Of a DNA stretch of 64,000 nt, positions 17,821 to 26,245 are shown piece by piece. Location of the stretch: the NCBI GenBank assembly GCA_964563395.1, contig CAZLWK010000002.1, positions 1-64,000 of the forward strand. The letters are read 5' to 3'. The notes below the pieces were generated by a model. It saw only the letters and a list, made by a program, of their open reading frames with translations, was not told the origin of the DNA and ran no database searches. Numbering within the stretch: the first letter of the stretch is position 1; the number at the start of each line of letters is the position of its first letter. The position numbers and the translations under genes are program-made. The DNA is from JBEVOS01 sp964563395 (GTDB lineage Bacteria; Pseudomonadota; Alphaproteobacteria; Caulobacterales; Aquidulcibacteraceae).

Positions 17821-17913
17821 TTAGGCGACGATCAAGGCGGCTTGCGCGACGGTGGCGTAGGCGGCGGGGGTGAAGACGGCGATCGCGGCGAGAAGGGCGA
17901 AAATCTTGGTCAT
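17821..17913 (-). CDS. 30-residue hydrophobic micro-protein, copy A
   Basis: First of two tandem 30-residue ORFs: MTKIFALLAAIAVFTPAAYA, then TVAQAALIVA. A good AGGAG ribosome site precedes the ATG. One positively charged residue followed by a hydrophobic stretch suggests an exported peptide, or a secretory leader with TPAAYA as a possible signal peptidase site. Both copies lie downstream of no obvious partner, between the mct terminator and the FG-GAP gene, on the minus strand. The conserved duplicated reading frame and the ribosome site are the evidence that it is real. Confidence 0.65.
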   Translation of the reverse strand: MTKIFALLAAIAVFTPAAYATVAQAALIVA

Positions 17914-18016
17914 CTCTGGTCTCTCCTGGCGGGGCGAAGCGTCATCGCTTCGTTGAAGAGACCCTAAGCCCGCCCCGCCCCGGCCGATGTGACCCACGGC
18001 ACAGGGCGGGCGTGGC

Positions 18017-20827
18017 TCAAACCACCAGAAAGTCCGTGTGATTGAGCGCAAGACCGGGCGTGACGAGGGCCAACAGCACCTTGCCTCCCGTCATGTTTCC
18101 ATTGCCGTCGTAAAAAACGCTTCCGCTCGTGGAATCGTAGACGATGCGGTCGTTGGCATCGAGCGCGTTCGGGCCGGCGACGAAGCGCCCGGCTGTCAGC
18201 GCGCCCGCAAAACCCAATCCCGCCATTACGCCGTTTTCCAACGCAATCTTGTCTGCGCCGCGTACGAAATCGTTGATCACGTCGCGATGAAACGGGCTCG
18301 GCGTGACATCGAACACGAAACGGTCAGCGCCGCCGCCGCCAGTAAGCAGGTCGCGGCCGGTCCCGCCGTACAGCCAGTCGGCGCCAACACCGCCATTCAG
18401 CGTGTCCGCGCCCCCCATACCCTTAATGGTGCCCGCGCCGCCCGCGCCCAAAAGAGTATTGATGGCGCCATTGCCGATCAGCGTGTTCGCCAAACCGTTG
18501 CCTGTGCCGTTTATCGCGCCCGAACCGGTGAGCGTGAGATGCTCAATATGGGCGCCGAGCATGCGGCTCACGGAGGCCTGCACCAGATCGACGCCGTCGA
18601 GTGCGGACACCTCCGTGACGGAATCACCTGTGTTGTCTACGATATAGGTATCGTCCCCCGCCCCGCCGTTCAGCGAATCGGCGCCCGCGCCGCCATCAAG
18701 CGTATCGTTCCCCTCGCGGCCTTCGATCACGTCCCTGCTTACACTGCCGGTAAGCGATTCATCACCGCTGGCGCCAAAGAGCACAAGCGCGTCCGTCGAC
18801 GACCAATTGGCGAAGCTGAACCCAGCCATCGAGAATGCGCCGCTCGGCGCGAGCGACATTTCAATGACTAGCGCGTCAAGTGTGTCGGCATGTCCGATAA
18901 TTGCGAGACTTGTCGATAGCAGACCGGCGCCGAATTGGTCCGGCTTGAATTCCAAAATGGTGATGCCGCCAACAGATCCGTTCGATGTGAAAACGAGCCG
19001 CTCGATACTGGCGAACACGACATTGTGCAGCGTGAAGTCGTCGACGCCGCTGACATTGTTGATTTCCAGCGTGTCCGTATCGGCGCCGCCGTCGTAGATT
19101 TCCCCACTAAGCGCGCTCCCATCGAGGCGCAAAACATCATCGCCCGCGCCGCCGTCGAGATCGTCGAGCCCCGCGCCGCCATCCAGCGTGTCGGCGCCGT
19201 CCCAGCCGATGAGAATGTCGTCGCCGCCGAGCCCGCTCAGCGTGTCGGCGAAATCGCCGCCGTTGATGCGGTTGGCGATGGCGCTGCCGGTGCGCGTGAC
19301 TGCTTCACCGGGACGGGAACCGAAGACGACGTAGGATTCGCCTCCATCAAAGTTGCCGTTCGGATCGGCATGCCGCGCGCCAATCAGAAGATCGTCGAAT
19401 CCGTCGCCATTCACATCGCCAGCAGCGGCAACGCTGTTGCCGCTGAAGTCGTCAATATCAATGCCATCGAGGCGAAAGCCGTTGTCCCCATCGAGCGCGC
19501 TGAAATCGATGCTCGCCGTCCAGCCCGAAGCGGCGCCGAACACAACATAGGTCGAGCCGGCGTCGGAATCGCCACCAGGATCAGCGCTGACCGCACCTAC
19601 CATCAAGTCCGCGAAACCGTCGCCATTTACATCGCCAGCGCCCGCGACGCTCCAGCCGCTGTTGTCGCTCGCCGATACGCCGTCGAGCCGGAAGCCATTC
19701 GTCCCATCGAGCGCGCCAAGATCGAGACTAGCGCCCCAACCCGAAGCTGCGCCGAACACAACGTATGTCGAGCCTGCAGCGGAATCGCCGCCAGGATCGG
19801 CGTCGACCGCGCTGACGATGAAATCCGCGAAACCGTCCCCATTGACGTCGCCTGCACCGGCGACGCTCCAACCGCTAAAGTCGCTCGCCAATTCGCCATC
19901 GAGCCGGAAGCCATTCGTCCCATCAAGGGCGCCGAGATCGAGGCTGGCGCCCCAACCCGAAGCTGCGCCGAACACGACATAGGATGCACCGGCCTCGGAT
20001 TGGCCGCCCGGATCGGCGCCGAACGCGCCAATGATCAGGTCATCGTGGCCGTCGCCATTGACGTCGCCCGCGCCTGCGACGCTCCAACCGCTCCGATCGT
20101 CTCCCGCCACGCCATCGAGCCGAAATCCGTTTGTCCCATTTAGCGAGCCGAGGTCGACGTTGGCGCTCCAGCCCGTGGCCGCGCCGAACACCACGTAGGA
20201 CGAGCCGGCATTGGAGTCTCCACCCGGATCGGCGATGTTGGCGCCAATGATCAGATCGGCAAAGCCGTCGCCATTGACGTCTCCCGCACCAGCGACGCTC
20301 GCACCGCTCTGATCGTTCTCCGCGACACCATCGAGACGAAAGCCGTTCGAGCCGTCGAGGGCGACAACATCCAAGGCGGCGCTCCAACCGGACGCAGCGC
20401 CGAACACGACATACGAAGAGCCCGCAGTCGCAACGCCGCTGGGGCTGGCGGCGCGGGCGCCGATGATCACATCCGCGAAGCCGTCTCCATTGACGTCGCC
20501 TGCGCCCGAGACGCTCCAACCGCTAAAATCGAACGCCGCGCCGCCATCGAGACGGAATCCGTTTGTACCGTCGAGCGAAGCGAGATCGAGGCTTACGTCA
20601 AAGCCAGACGCCGCACCGAACACCACATAGGATGACCCCGCCGCGGAATCACCTCTAGGATCGGCGGCGTGCGCCCCGATGACTAAATCAGCGAAGCCGT
20701 CGCCATTCACATCACCGGCGCCGGCGACGCTCCAGCCGCTTAGGTCGTTCGCTGCCACTCCATCCAGCCGAAACCCCTCGGCACCGGTCAGCGCGCCCAG
20801 ATCGATCACCGCAGCATATTGCGCCAT
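18017..20827 (-). CDS. FG-GAP repeat / RTX calcium-binding secreted protein
   Basis: A 936-residue acidic protein in two parts. Residues about 10-513 are seven near-identical 72-residue FG-GAP (integrin beta-propeller-like) repeats, each with GAGDVNGDGFADL, a calcium-loop motif, and SSYVVFGAASGW. The rest contains RTX-type glycine/aspartate nonapeptides in three clusters (GGDDILIGWDGADTL, GGAGDDTYIVDN, GGTGRDLLTGGGGADRF). There is no N-terminal signal peptide. This combination fits a type I-secreted, calcium-folded surface or extracellular protein with a C-terminal secretion signal. No type I transporter gene is adjacent. Ligand and role are unknown. Confidence 0.9.
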   Translation of the reverse strand: MAQYAAVIDLGALTGAEGFRLDGVAANDLSGWSVAGAGDVNGDGFADLVIGAHAADPRGDSAAGSSYVVFGAASGFDVSLDLASLDGTNGFRLDGGAAFDFSGWSVSGAGDVNGDGFADVIIGARAASPSGVATAGSSYVVFGAASGWSAALDVVALDGSNGFRLDGVAENDQSGASVAGAGDVNGDGFADLIIGANIADPGGDSNAGSSYVVFGAATGWSANVDLGSLNGTNGFRLDGVAGDDRSGWSVAGAGDVNGDGHDDLIIGAFGADPGGQSEAGASYVVFGAASGWGASLDLGALDGTNGFRLDGELASDFSGWSVAGAGDVNGDGFADFIVSAVDADPGGDSAAGSTYVVFGAASGWGASLDLGALDGTNGFRLDGVSASDNSGWSVAGAGDVNGDGFADLMVGAVSADPGGDSDAGSTYVVFGAASGWTASIDFSALDGDNGFRLDGIDIDDFSGNSVAAAGDVNGDGFDDLLIGARHADPNGNFDGGESYVVFGSRPGEAVTRTGSAIANRINGGDFADTLSGLGGDDILIGWDGADTLDGGAGLDDLDGGAGDDVLRLDGSALSGEIYDGGADTDTLEINNVSGVDDFTLHNVVFASIERLVFTSNGSVGGITILEFKPDQFGAGLLSTSLAIIGHADTLDALVIEMSLAPSGAFSMAGFSFANWSSTDALVLFGASGDESLTGSVSRDVIEGREGNDTLDGGAGADSLNGGAGDDTYIVDNTGDSVTEVSALDGVDLVQASVSRMLGAHIEHLTLTGSGAINGTGNGLANTLIGNGAINTLLGAGGAGTIKGMGGADTLNGGVGADWLYGGTGRDLLTGGGGADRFVFDVTPSPFHRDVINDFVRGADKIALENGVMAGLGFAGALTAGRFVAGPNALDANDRIVYDSTSGSVFYDGNGNMTGGKVLLALVTPGLALNHTDFLVV
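19289..20800 (-). repeat. seven tandem 216-bp coding repeats
   Basis: Each 216-bp unit encodes one 72-residue FG-GAP blade. All seven units keep the same length, and the central GDVNGDG codons are nearly invariant. Units five and six are especially alike at DNA level, suggesting recent duplication or homogenisation within the array. Confidence 0.9.
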
Positions 20828-20971
20828 GAGAGGCTCCCAGCCTGGCGCGCGCCCGCGCGCGCACCGCCACTAAGGCGCTGCTCCACGCCCGGCGCAATCA
20901 GCATTCACCCAATGTCGACGACCCCATGGCGCTTTCGACAAGGAGCTTGCCGGCTGTTCACCGCAAACGTC

Positions 20972-21006
20972 GAAAAAAGAAAGGCGCCGCGGTCGCCCGC
21001 GACGCC
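20972..21006 (-). terminator. terminator after the TonB receptor gene
   Basis: Read on the minus strand, GGCGTCGCGG, a GCGA loop and CCGCGGCGCC form a ten-base stem with one G-T pair, followed by TTTCTTTTTTC. It lies 27 bases past the receptor stop and upstream of the FG-GAP gene. Confidence 0.85.
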
Positions 21007-21032
21007 CTCGCCGTCCGCGATCGGGCGGCGGC

Positions 21033-23507
21033 TTAGAAGCTGTAATTCACGCGCGCATAATAATAGGCGCCGTTGAAGCCGATCGGCGAAATCACGTCGT
21101 ACGGGAAGACGCCGCCGGTGAAGATGTCGTTGTTCGAGCGGTCCGGATAATTGTCGAGCACGTTGGCGCCGCCGAGCGTGATGCGCACATTGTCCGTCAC
21201 CGCATAGGAGGCTTCAAGGTCGAGCTGCGTTTCCGAACCGTAGGTCTGCTCCGGCTCGAAGCCGCCGCCGAAATTGAACACGCGCCGCGTCTCGCCGTAA
21301 TAGATGCCGCGCGCGAGCAGCGAGAGCCGTTCGCCCCGCCAATCGAGCGTGAGGCTGGCCTTCTCGCTGGGCGCCGCATCGACCAGCGTGTTGCGCTCCT
21401 CGATGCCGAACAGCGTGCCGGTGACGCCGAGCGAGGCGAGATCGACCGGATCGGGACGCACCGAGTCAATCGTGGTTTCGGACTGATTGTACGCCGCGCT
21501 CACGGTGAAATCGCCGCCGACCAGTTCAGTGCGATAAGTGGCGACGATGTCGAAGCCCTCGGTGGAGGTGTCGACCGCATTGGTGAAGAAATTCACCGCC
21601 GCAACGTCGGCGACGCCGAAATTGGCGAGGATGAAGGCTTCCAGGCCGCCGCCCTCGATACGCTCGGACAGCGTGATGCGATTGTCGATGTCGATGCGGA
21701 AGGCGTCGACCGTCAGCGTGAAATCGCCAAGCGCGGCGGTGAAGCCAAGCGTGTAATTGACGCTGGTCTCTTCCTCCAGCTCCTCCGCGCCGAGCGCGCG
21801 CGCGATCGGGCTTGAATTGCGCAGCGTGCGCACGGTCTGCAGCGCCCCGCCCGCGCCGAATTGCGTGGTGGAGAAGGCGAAATCGATCTGCGACAGCGAC
21901 GGCGCGCGGAACGAGTTCGACACCGAGCCGCGCAGCGCCACGCCATCGGCGATCTCGAAGCGCGCCGCAGCCTTGCCGAGCAGCGCATCGCCGAAATCGG
22001 AATAATTTTCATAGCGCGCGCCGACATCGACGAAGAGGCGATCGGTGAGATCGGACGAGGCCTCGACATAGAGCGCGGCGACATCGCGGTCGGTGTCGGC
22101 GGTGTCCTCAGGCGCAAGGCCAGGGCCGGCCTGCGCGCCCACCGGCACGTCCGGCACGGGGCCCTGCAGGTAGGACGCCGGATCGCCGGGCGAGGTCTTG
22201 AAGGTTTCGCGCCGCAGCTCGGCGCCGACCGCCACGTTGAGCGGGCCCTGCCCGACGCCCCAGGCGAAGGCGCGGTTGGCGTCGGCGTTCAGCGTAAGCT
22301 GGTCGAATTCATACTCGGCGAGACGGAACGTTGTCGGGCTCGCCACGCCGAACGAGGCGTTGAGCGAATTTTCCACGCCGAATTCGAACTCGTTGCGGCC
22401 ATAGGTGGCGGAGACATCATAGGCCCATTCGCCCAGATCGCCGCGCACGCCGCCGGTGAGCGAGATGTCCGTATTGTCGCCCGTGGTGTTGGGGCGATAG
22501 CCGTTCGGGAAGATCGCCGGCACGTTGCGGTCGTCGTCGGGATAGCGGAAGAACGCCGCGCCCTTGGCTTCACGCTGGCTCAAGAGCGAGAACGCATAGA
22601 GCGTCGCCCCGCCGGTCAGCGCATATTCGCCATTGGCCCAGAGGCTGATATCGGTGCTTTCGGGATCGCCAGGCCGATAGAGCCGCTGATTGAGCAGCGC
22701 CTCATTGGCCGATCCATCGCCCACCGTGTTGGGAAAGATGAAGAAGGCCCCGCCCTCGGCGCCGCCGCGCTCGGTGAAATCGCGATCCTTGTATTCCGCG
22801 CCCAAGCGCACGAAGCCGCGTTCGCCAAGCGGCAGCGCGCCTTCAAGCGCGAGGATCGTGGTTTCGCCGTCGGTGATGCTCTCGGTGCGTTCGCCGCTTT
22901 CGGTGAAGGGCGCGGAGAAAACCGGATAGGTGAAATCCGTTACGTGCGCGCCATAGGAGGCGCTGAACTCGCCGCCCTCGGGCGCGTCGTCGAGGATGAT
23001 GTTGATCACGCCGGCGATGGCGTCAGAACCGTATTGCGCGCCCGCGCCGTCGCGCAGCACCTCGATGCGGCTGATCGCGCCGAGCGGAATGGAATTGAGA
23101 TCGACGGGCGTTGTCCCGCGGCCAATCTTGGATTCCAGATTGACGACCGACGTGGTGTGGCGGCGGCGGCCATTCACGAGCACCAAGGTCTGATCCGGCG
23201 AGAGCCCGCGCAGCTGCGCCGCGCGCACGATATCGGCCGGGCCGGAATTGGACTGGCGCTGGAAATTGAACGAGGGCGACAGCGCCTGCAGCGCCGCGCC
23301 CAATTCGCCGCCCACCGCGCCGGCGCGCTCCAGCGCCTGGCCGGAAACCACATCGATCGGCACGGGCGTGTTGAGCACCGTGCGGCTTTCGCTGCGCACG
23401 CCGGTGACGACGATTTCGTCATCCCCGCTCTGCGCCTCAGCCGCTCCGGCGAGCGCGAAGGCGGCCACGCCGCCGGACAAAATCCACGAAAAAACACGCC
23501 GCCGCAT
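21033..23507 (-). CDS. TonB-dependent outer-membrane receptor
   Basis: An 824-residue receptor. The start at 23507 gives a clear Sec signal peptide (RRRVFSWILSGG to AAEAQ). A plug domain follows, with DEIVVTGVRSESRTVLNTPV and LNSIPLGAISRIEVLRDGAGAQYGSDAIAGV split around the VNGRRRH segment. The 22-strand barrel then ends in YYYARVNYSF with the terminal phenylalanine used for outer-membrane assembly. It imports a ligand with energy from TonB-ExbBD; the ligand is unknown, and no siderophore or sugar genes flank it. A ggggag ribosome site precedes the start. It ends in a terminator. Confidence 0.95.
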   Translation of the reverse strand: MRRRVFSWILSGGVAAFALAGAAEAQSGDDEIVVTGVRSESRTVLNTPVPIDVVSGQALERAGAVGGELGAALQALSPSFNFQRQSNSGPADIVRAAQLRGLSPDQTLVLVNGRRRHTTSVVNLESKIGRGTTPVDLNSIPLGAISRIEVLRDGAGAQYGSDAIAGVINIILDDAPEGGEFSASYGAHVTDFTYPVFSAPFTESGERTESITDGETTILALEGALPLGERGFVRLGAEYKDRDFTERGGAEGGAFFIFPNTVGDGSANEALLNQRLYRPGDPESTDISLWANGEYALTGGATLYAFSLLSQREAKGAAFFRYPDDDRNVPAIFPNGYRPNTTGDNTDISLTGGVRGDLGEWAYDVSATYGRNEFEFGVENSLNASFGVASPTTFRLAEYEFDQLTLNADANRAFAWGVGQGPLNVAVGAELRRETFKTSPGDPASYLQGPVPDVPVGAQAGPGLAPEDTADTDRDVAALYVEASSDLTDRLFVDVGARYENYSDFGDALLGKAAARFEIADGVALRGSVSNSFRAPSLSQIDFAFSTTQFGAGGALQTVRTLRNSSPIARALGAEELEEETSVNYTLGFTAALGDFTLTVDAFRIDIDNRITLSERIEGGGLEAFILANFGVADVAAVNFFTNAVDTSTEGFDIVATYRTELVGGDFTVSAAYNQSETTIDSVRPDPVDLASLGVTGTLFGIEERNTLVDAAPSEKASLTLDWRGERLSLLARGIYYGETRRVFNFGGGFEPEQTYGSETQLDLEASYAVTDNVRITLGGANVLDNYPDRSNNDIFTGGVFPYDVISPIGFNGAYYYARVNYSF

Positions 23508-23632
23508 TCTGAGGCTCCCCGCTTTGTGGCGGCACCATGACAATCTTTCTTCCGCCCGGAAGCCAGAAAATGTGAAGCAGGCCAGAAGCTTGGCTAAAGC
23601 GGCCCAGAAAAGGCGCCACCGTGGCGCGCGCG

Positions 23633-24592
23633 CTACAGATCGCCCCGCCGCCCAGAAGGCCTCGCCTGGGCGTGGCCCGCCTGGGGGATGTGCGGCAGAT
23701 GGCGGACGGCGTGCACGATCAGGAAATCGCGCAGCGCCGCCGCCGCCGGCGTCAGCCGCTTCTTGGCCGGGCGCACGATGCGCCAGCTGCGCATCAGCGG
23801 CAGGCCGGCCACATCCAGCACAACGAGTTTGCGCGCCTCAAGCTCCACCGCGATCGTATGCGCCGAGATGAACGCGATCCCGAGGCCCGCGATCACCGCC
23901 TGCTTGATGGTTTCATTGCTGTCGATCTCCATGCCGATCGTCGGGCGGATCTTGGCATTGGCGAACATCTGCTCCATCAGGATGCGCGTGCCCGAGCCGG
24001 GCTCGCGGGTGAGAAACGTCTCCGCCTCGAGCGCGCGCAGCGGAATGCGCGTGCGCAACGCCAAATGATGATCGAGCGGCGCGATCACCACATGGGGATG
24101 CTCGCCGATCTCGACGTCCTCGGTCTCCAACGTGTCGGGCGGGCGCCCCATGATCGCCAAATCATATTCAAGCTCGCCAAGGCCCCGGATCGTCTCCTCG
24201 CGATTGCGCACGAAGAGCTTGATGGCGATGTTCGGATATTCGTGACGGAACGCGCCGAGCACGCTGGGCGCGAAATATTTCGCCGTGGACACCACGCCCA
24301 CGCTCACCGTCTCGCCATCGAGATCGGCGAGGCGCGCCACCTCCTCCCGGCACGTGGCGAGCACGTTTTCGATCCGGTGCGCGGCGTCGAGCACGCGTAG
24401 CCCCGCCGCGGTGGGATTCATGCCATCGCGCGTGCGCTCGAACAGCGGCATGCCGAAGCCGTCCTCCAGGAGCTTCAATTGCAGCGTCACCGCCGGGCCG
24501 GTGACGCCGAGTGCGTCGGCGGCGGCATGCGTGCGCCGGGTGCGCGCGAGCGCGGAGACGACGCGCAGCTGGCGGAGGGTGATTTCGCGCAC
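23633..24592 (-). CDS. CbbR-type LysR family regulator
   Basis: A LysR-type activator of about 320 residues. The N-terminal winged helix (ITLRQLRVVSALARTR, GVTGPAVTLQLKLLED) is followed by an effector domain with features typical of CbbR, the Calvin-cycle regulator: VSTAKYFAP, AIMGRPPDTL, REPGSGTR and SNETIKQAVIAGLGIAF. It is divergent from a RuBisCO-small-subunit-like gene, just as cbbR is divergent from cbb genes. The GTG at 24592 is chosen because homologues begin here and because it leaves a TNA-N7-TNA site outside the coding region; ATGs at 24652 and 24664 are alternatives. Confidence 0.85.
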   Translation of the reverse strand: MREITLRQLRVVSALARTRRTHAAADALGVTGPAVTLQLKLLEDGFGMPLFERTRDGMNPTAAGLRVLDAAHRIENVLATCREEVARLADLDGETVSVGVVSTAKYFAPSVLGAFRHEYPNIAIKLFVRNREETIRGLGELEYDLAIMGRPPDTLETEDVEIGEHPHVVIAPLDHHLALRTRIPLRALEAETFLTREPGSGTRILMEQMFANAKIRPTIGMEIDSNETIKQAVIAGLGIAFISAHTIAVELEARKLVVLDVAGLPLMRSWRIVRPAKKRLTPAAAALRDFLIVHAVRHLPHIPQAGHAQARPSGRRGDL

Positions 24593-24599
24593 GATCCTA

Positions 24600-24645
24600 C
24601 AGTAAGATTTTCTGATTGGATCGGCAAGTTTATTCAAATTTACTG
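24600..24645. promoter_or_regulatory. candidate CbbR operator between divergent genes
   Basis: The spacer holds TTATTCAAATTTA (24630-24642), an exact match to the TNA-N7-TNA half-site form described for CbbR. The hexamers CAGTAA (24600-24605) and TTACTG (24640-24645) form an inverted pair bracketing it. The spacer is much richer in A+T than its surroundings, as expected of a regulated divergent promoter. The factor assignment is inference from the adjacent gene. Confidence 0.5.
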
Positions 24646-24690
24646 AGGGCATGTCGGCCGCCATGGTGCCGCCGTCTGGAAGGAACCATC

Positions 24691-25035
24691 ATGCCCCACC
24701 CCGAACCCGGCCACGCCCCGCACCCGACCAATGAAGAGATCAAGGTCCAGGTGCAGGCGATGCTGGAGGCGGGGCTGGCGGTGTGCGTGGAGCATGGCGC
24801 GCCCGATCGGCGCGTCGGCGGCTGGGAAATGTGGGGCGCGCCCTTCTTTGACGCGCCGAACGCCAGCGCGGTGATGTACGCGCTGCAGGAATGCCGCGAC
24901 GCGCATAACGGCGCACGCGCGATGCGGATCTCCGGCTTTGACCTCGCGAAGGGCTGGGATTCCGCGCTCGTGACCCTTATGACGGATCGTCCGGGTCCTT
25001 CAACGCCGAGAAGCGCGCACGCTGCGGCGATCTGA
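24691..25035 (+). CDS. RuBisCO small-subunit-like protein
   Basis: A 114-residue protein that aligns along most of its length with form I RuBisCO small subunits (CbbS). Matching landmarks, in order, are TNEEIKVQVQAML, the Gly-Ala-Val-Glu strand, WEMWGAPFFD, VMYALQECRDA, RISGFDLAKGWDS and TDRP. Small subunits cap the L8 core of form I RuBisCO. Here no large-subunit gene is in the window. The C-terminus is shorter than usual, and the last 13 residues look unrelated; a shift to the next frame near 24990 would give a different tail ending about 25047. AAGGA precedes the start. It could instead be a small-subunit-like adaptor. Confidence 0.72.
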   Translation: MPHPEPGHAPHPTNEEIKVQVQAMLEAGLAVCVEHGAPDRRVGGWEMWGAPFFDAPNASAVMYALQECRDAHNGARAMRISGFDLAKGWDSALVTLMTDRPGPSTPRSAHAAAI

Positions 25036-25225
25036 TCTCACCTGACGCTTGAAAAAACGGCGATAGCGGCGATGATCCGCCGCTCCATCACGCGCGTACA
25101 CGAAAGCGTGATAGAGCGTTGTCTCGCGTTTTTGACGCGTGGTGACGTCCAATTCGCTTGACACACGGCTCGTTTCCGCGGCCCGTACCAGGCGAAGCGC
25201 CAATACCAGCCGGGAGGTCAGCTTC

Positions 25226-25750
25226 ATGCAACGTTCCTTTATCGCCAGCGCCGTCGCGCTGAGCGCACTTGCCTTGATCGCGGCGTGCTCGCAGCAAGCC
25301 CCAGCGCCGAGCGCGCCCGCCGAAACGCCCGCCGCCGAAGCGCCCGCGCCGGCTGAAACCGCCGAAGCGCCCGCCGCTGAAGCGCCGGCCGCCGAATTGA
25401 TGACGCTCGCCATCACCAACGCCGCCGGCGAAACGATGAGCGGCGATCCCGCCCGCGGCGAGCGCGTGTTCGCGCAATGCCGCACCTGCCATTCGCCCGA
25501 AGCCGGCCAAAACCGCACGGGCCCCTCACTGCACGGCATTATCGGCCGCCAAGCCGGCACGGTGCCGGGCTTCCGCTATTCGGACGCCAACAAGAATTCG
25601 GGCATCACCTGGACCGAGCAGGAATTGTACAATTATCTCGAAAATCCGCGCGCCCGCATTCCCGGCACGATCATGGCCTTCGTCGGCCTGCGTGATCCGC
25701 AGCAGCGCGCCGACGTGGTGGCTTATCTCAAGCAGACCACGGCCGACTAA
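25226..25750 (+). CDS. class I cytochrome c, lipoprotein
   Basis: A 174-residue c-type cytochrome. A lipoprotein signal with an LIAAC lipobox anchors it on the periplasmic side, and an alanine/proline/glutamate-rich linker of about 55 residues separates the anchor from the haem domain. The haem domain has CRTCH for covalent attachment, TGPSLHGIIGRQAG and the axial methionine in GTIMAF, as in mitochondrial-type cytochrome c. It likely carries electrons between respiratory complexes. GGGAGG precedes the ATG. The 190 bases upstream contain a TTGACA (25158) but no convincing -10 box. An intrinsic terminator follows. Confidence 0.92.
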   Translation: MQRSFIASAVALSALALIAACSQQAPAPSAPAETPAAEAPAPAETAEAPAAEAPAAELMTLAITNAAGETMSGDPARGERVFAQCRTCHSPEAGQNRTGPSLHGIIGRQAGTVPGFRYSDANKNSGITWTEQELYNYLENPRARIPGTIMAFVGLRDPQQRADVVAYLKQTTAD

Positions 25751-25803
25751 GGCCTACCAATTCGTCTCTCCCCGAGGCGCGTCGCTAACGCGTTCTCGAA
25801 TTT

Positions 25804-25833
25804 GGCCGCCGGCGCAATCCGGCGGCCTTTTTT
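25804..25833 (+). terminator. rho-independent terminator after cytochrome c gene
   Basis: GGCCGCCGG, a CGCAAT loop and CCGGCGGCC form a perfect 9-bp stem followed by six T. The T-run abuts the stop codon of the convergent thioesterase gene. Confidence 0.9.
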
Positions 25834-26245
25834 ATGGGCCGATGATCGCGAAAGCGCCGGACATGGTGATCAGCGTGTCGTCGCCGTCAATGATGCGCCC
25901 ATGCACATGGGCGTTGCGCTTGCCGAGATGATCCAAAACCGTGTGCGCCTCGATCCAGGCGCCGCGCTTGGCCACGCGCACATAATTCGTGGTGAGGCTC
26001 GTCGTCGTCACGAACTGGCCGGGCTGCAGAATCAAATGCACTTGCAGGCTGAGCGCCACGTCCGCGAGCGTGGCGAGAACGCCGCCATGCGCGGCGCCCC
26101 GCGCCTGGCAATGCTTGTCGCGCACGCGCATGCCGACGATGCAGCACGCGTCCGTCCGCTTCAGGAAATAGGGCCCGGTGTCGGCGAAGATCGGATAGGA
26201 GAAGGCGGCGGGCGCGAAACCTTCGGGAACGTCCTCGTCGCTCAT
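25832..26245 (-). CDS. PaaI family thioesterase (hotdog fold)
   Basis: A 137-residue single hotdog protein. The GAAHGGVLATLADVAL segment (about residues 50-65) is the HGG-type catalytic helix of the PaaI/4HBT thioesterases, and TTTSLTTNYVR is the following strand pair. It probably hydrolyses an acyl-CoA in the cytoplasm. Its start overlaps the stop of the upstream biotin carboxylase gene as ATGA, so the two are co-translated and may share a substrate pathway. Confidence 0.87.
   Translation of the reverse strand: MSDEDVPEGFAPAAFSYPIFADTGPYFLKRTDACCIVGMRVRDKHCQARGAAHGGVLATLADVALSLQVHLILQPGQFVTTTSLTTNYVRVAKRGAWIEAHTVLDHLGKRNAHVHGRIIDGDDTLITMSGAFAIIGP

Noticed and set aside
19289..20800. Regular tandem repeats that might look like a CRISPR array
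   Set aside because: The 216-bp units are coding FG-GAP blades in one open frame, without unique spacers.
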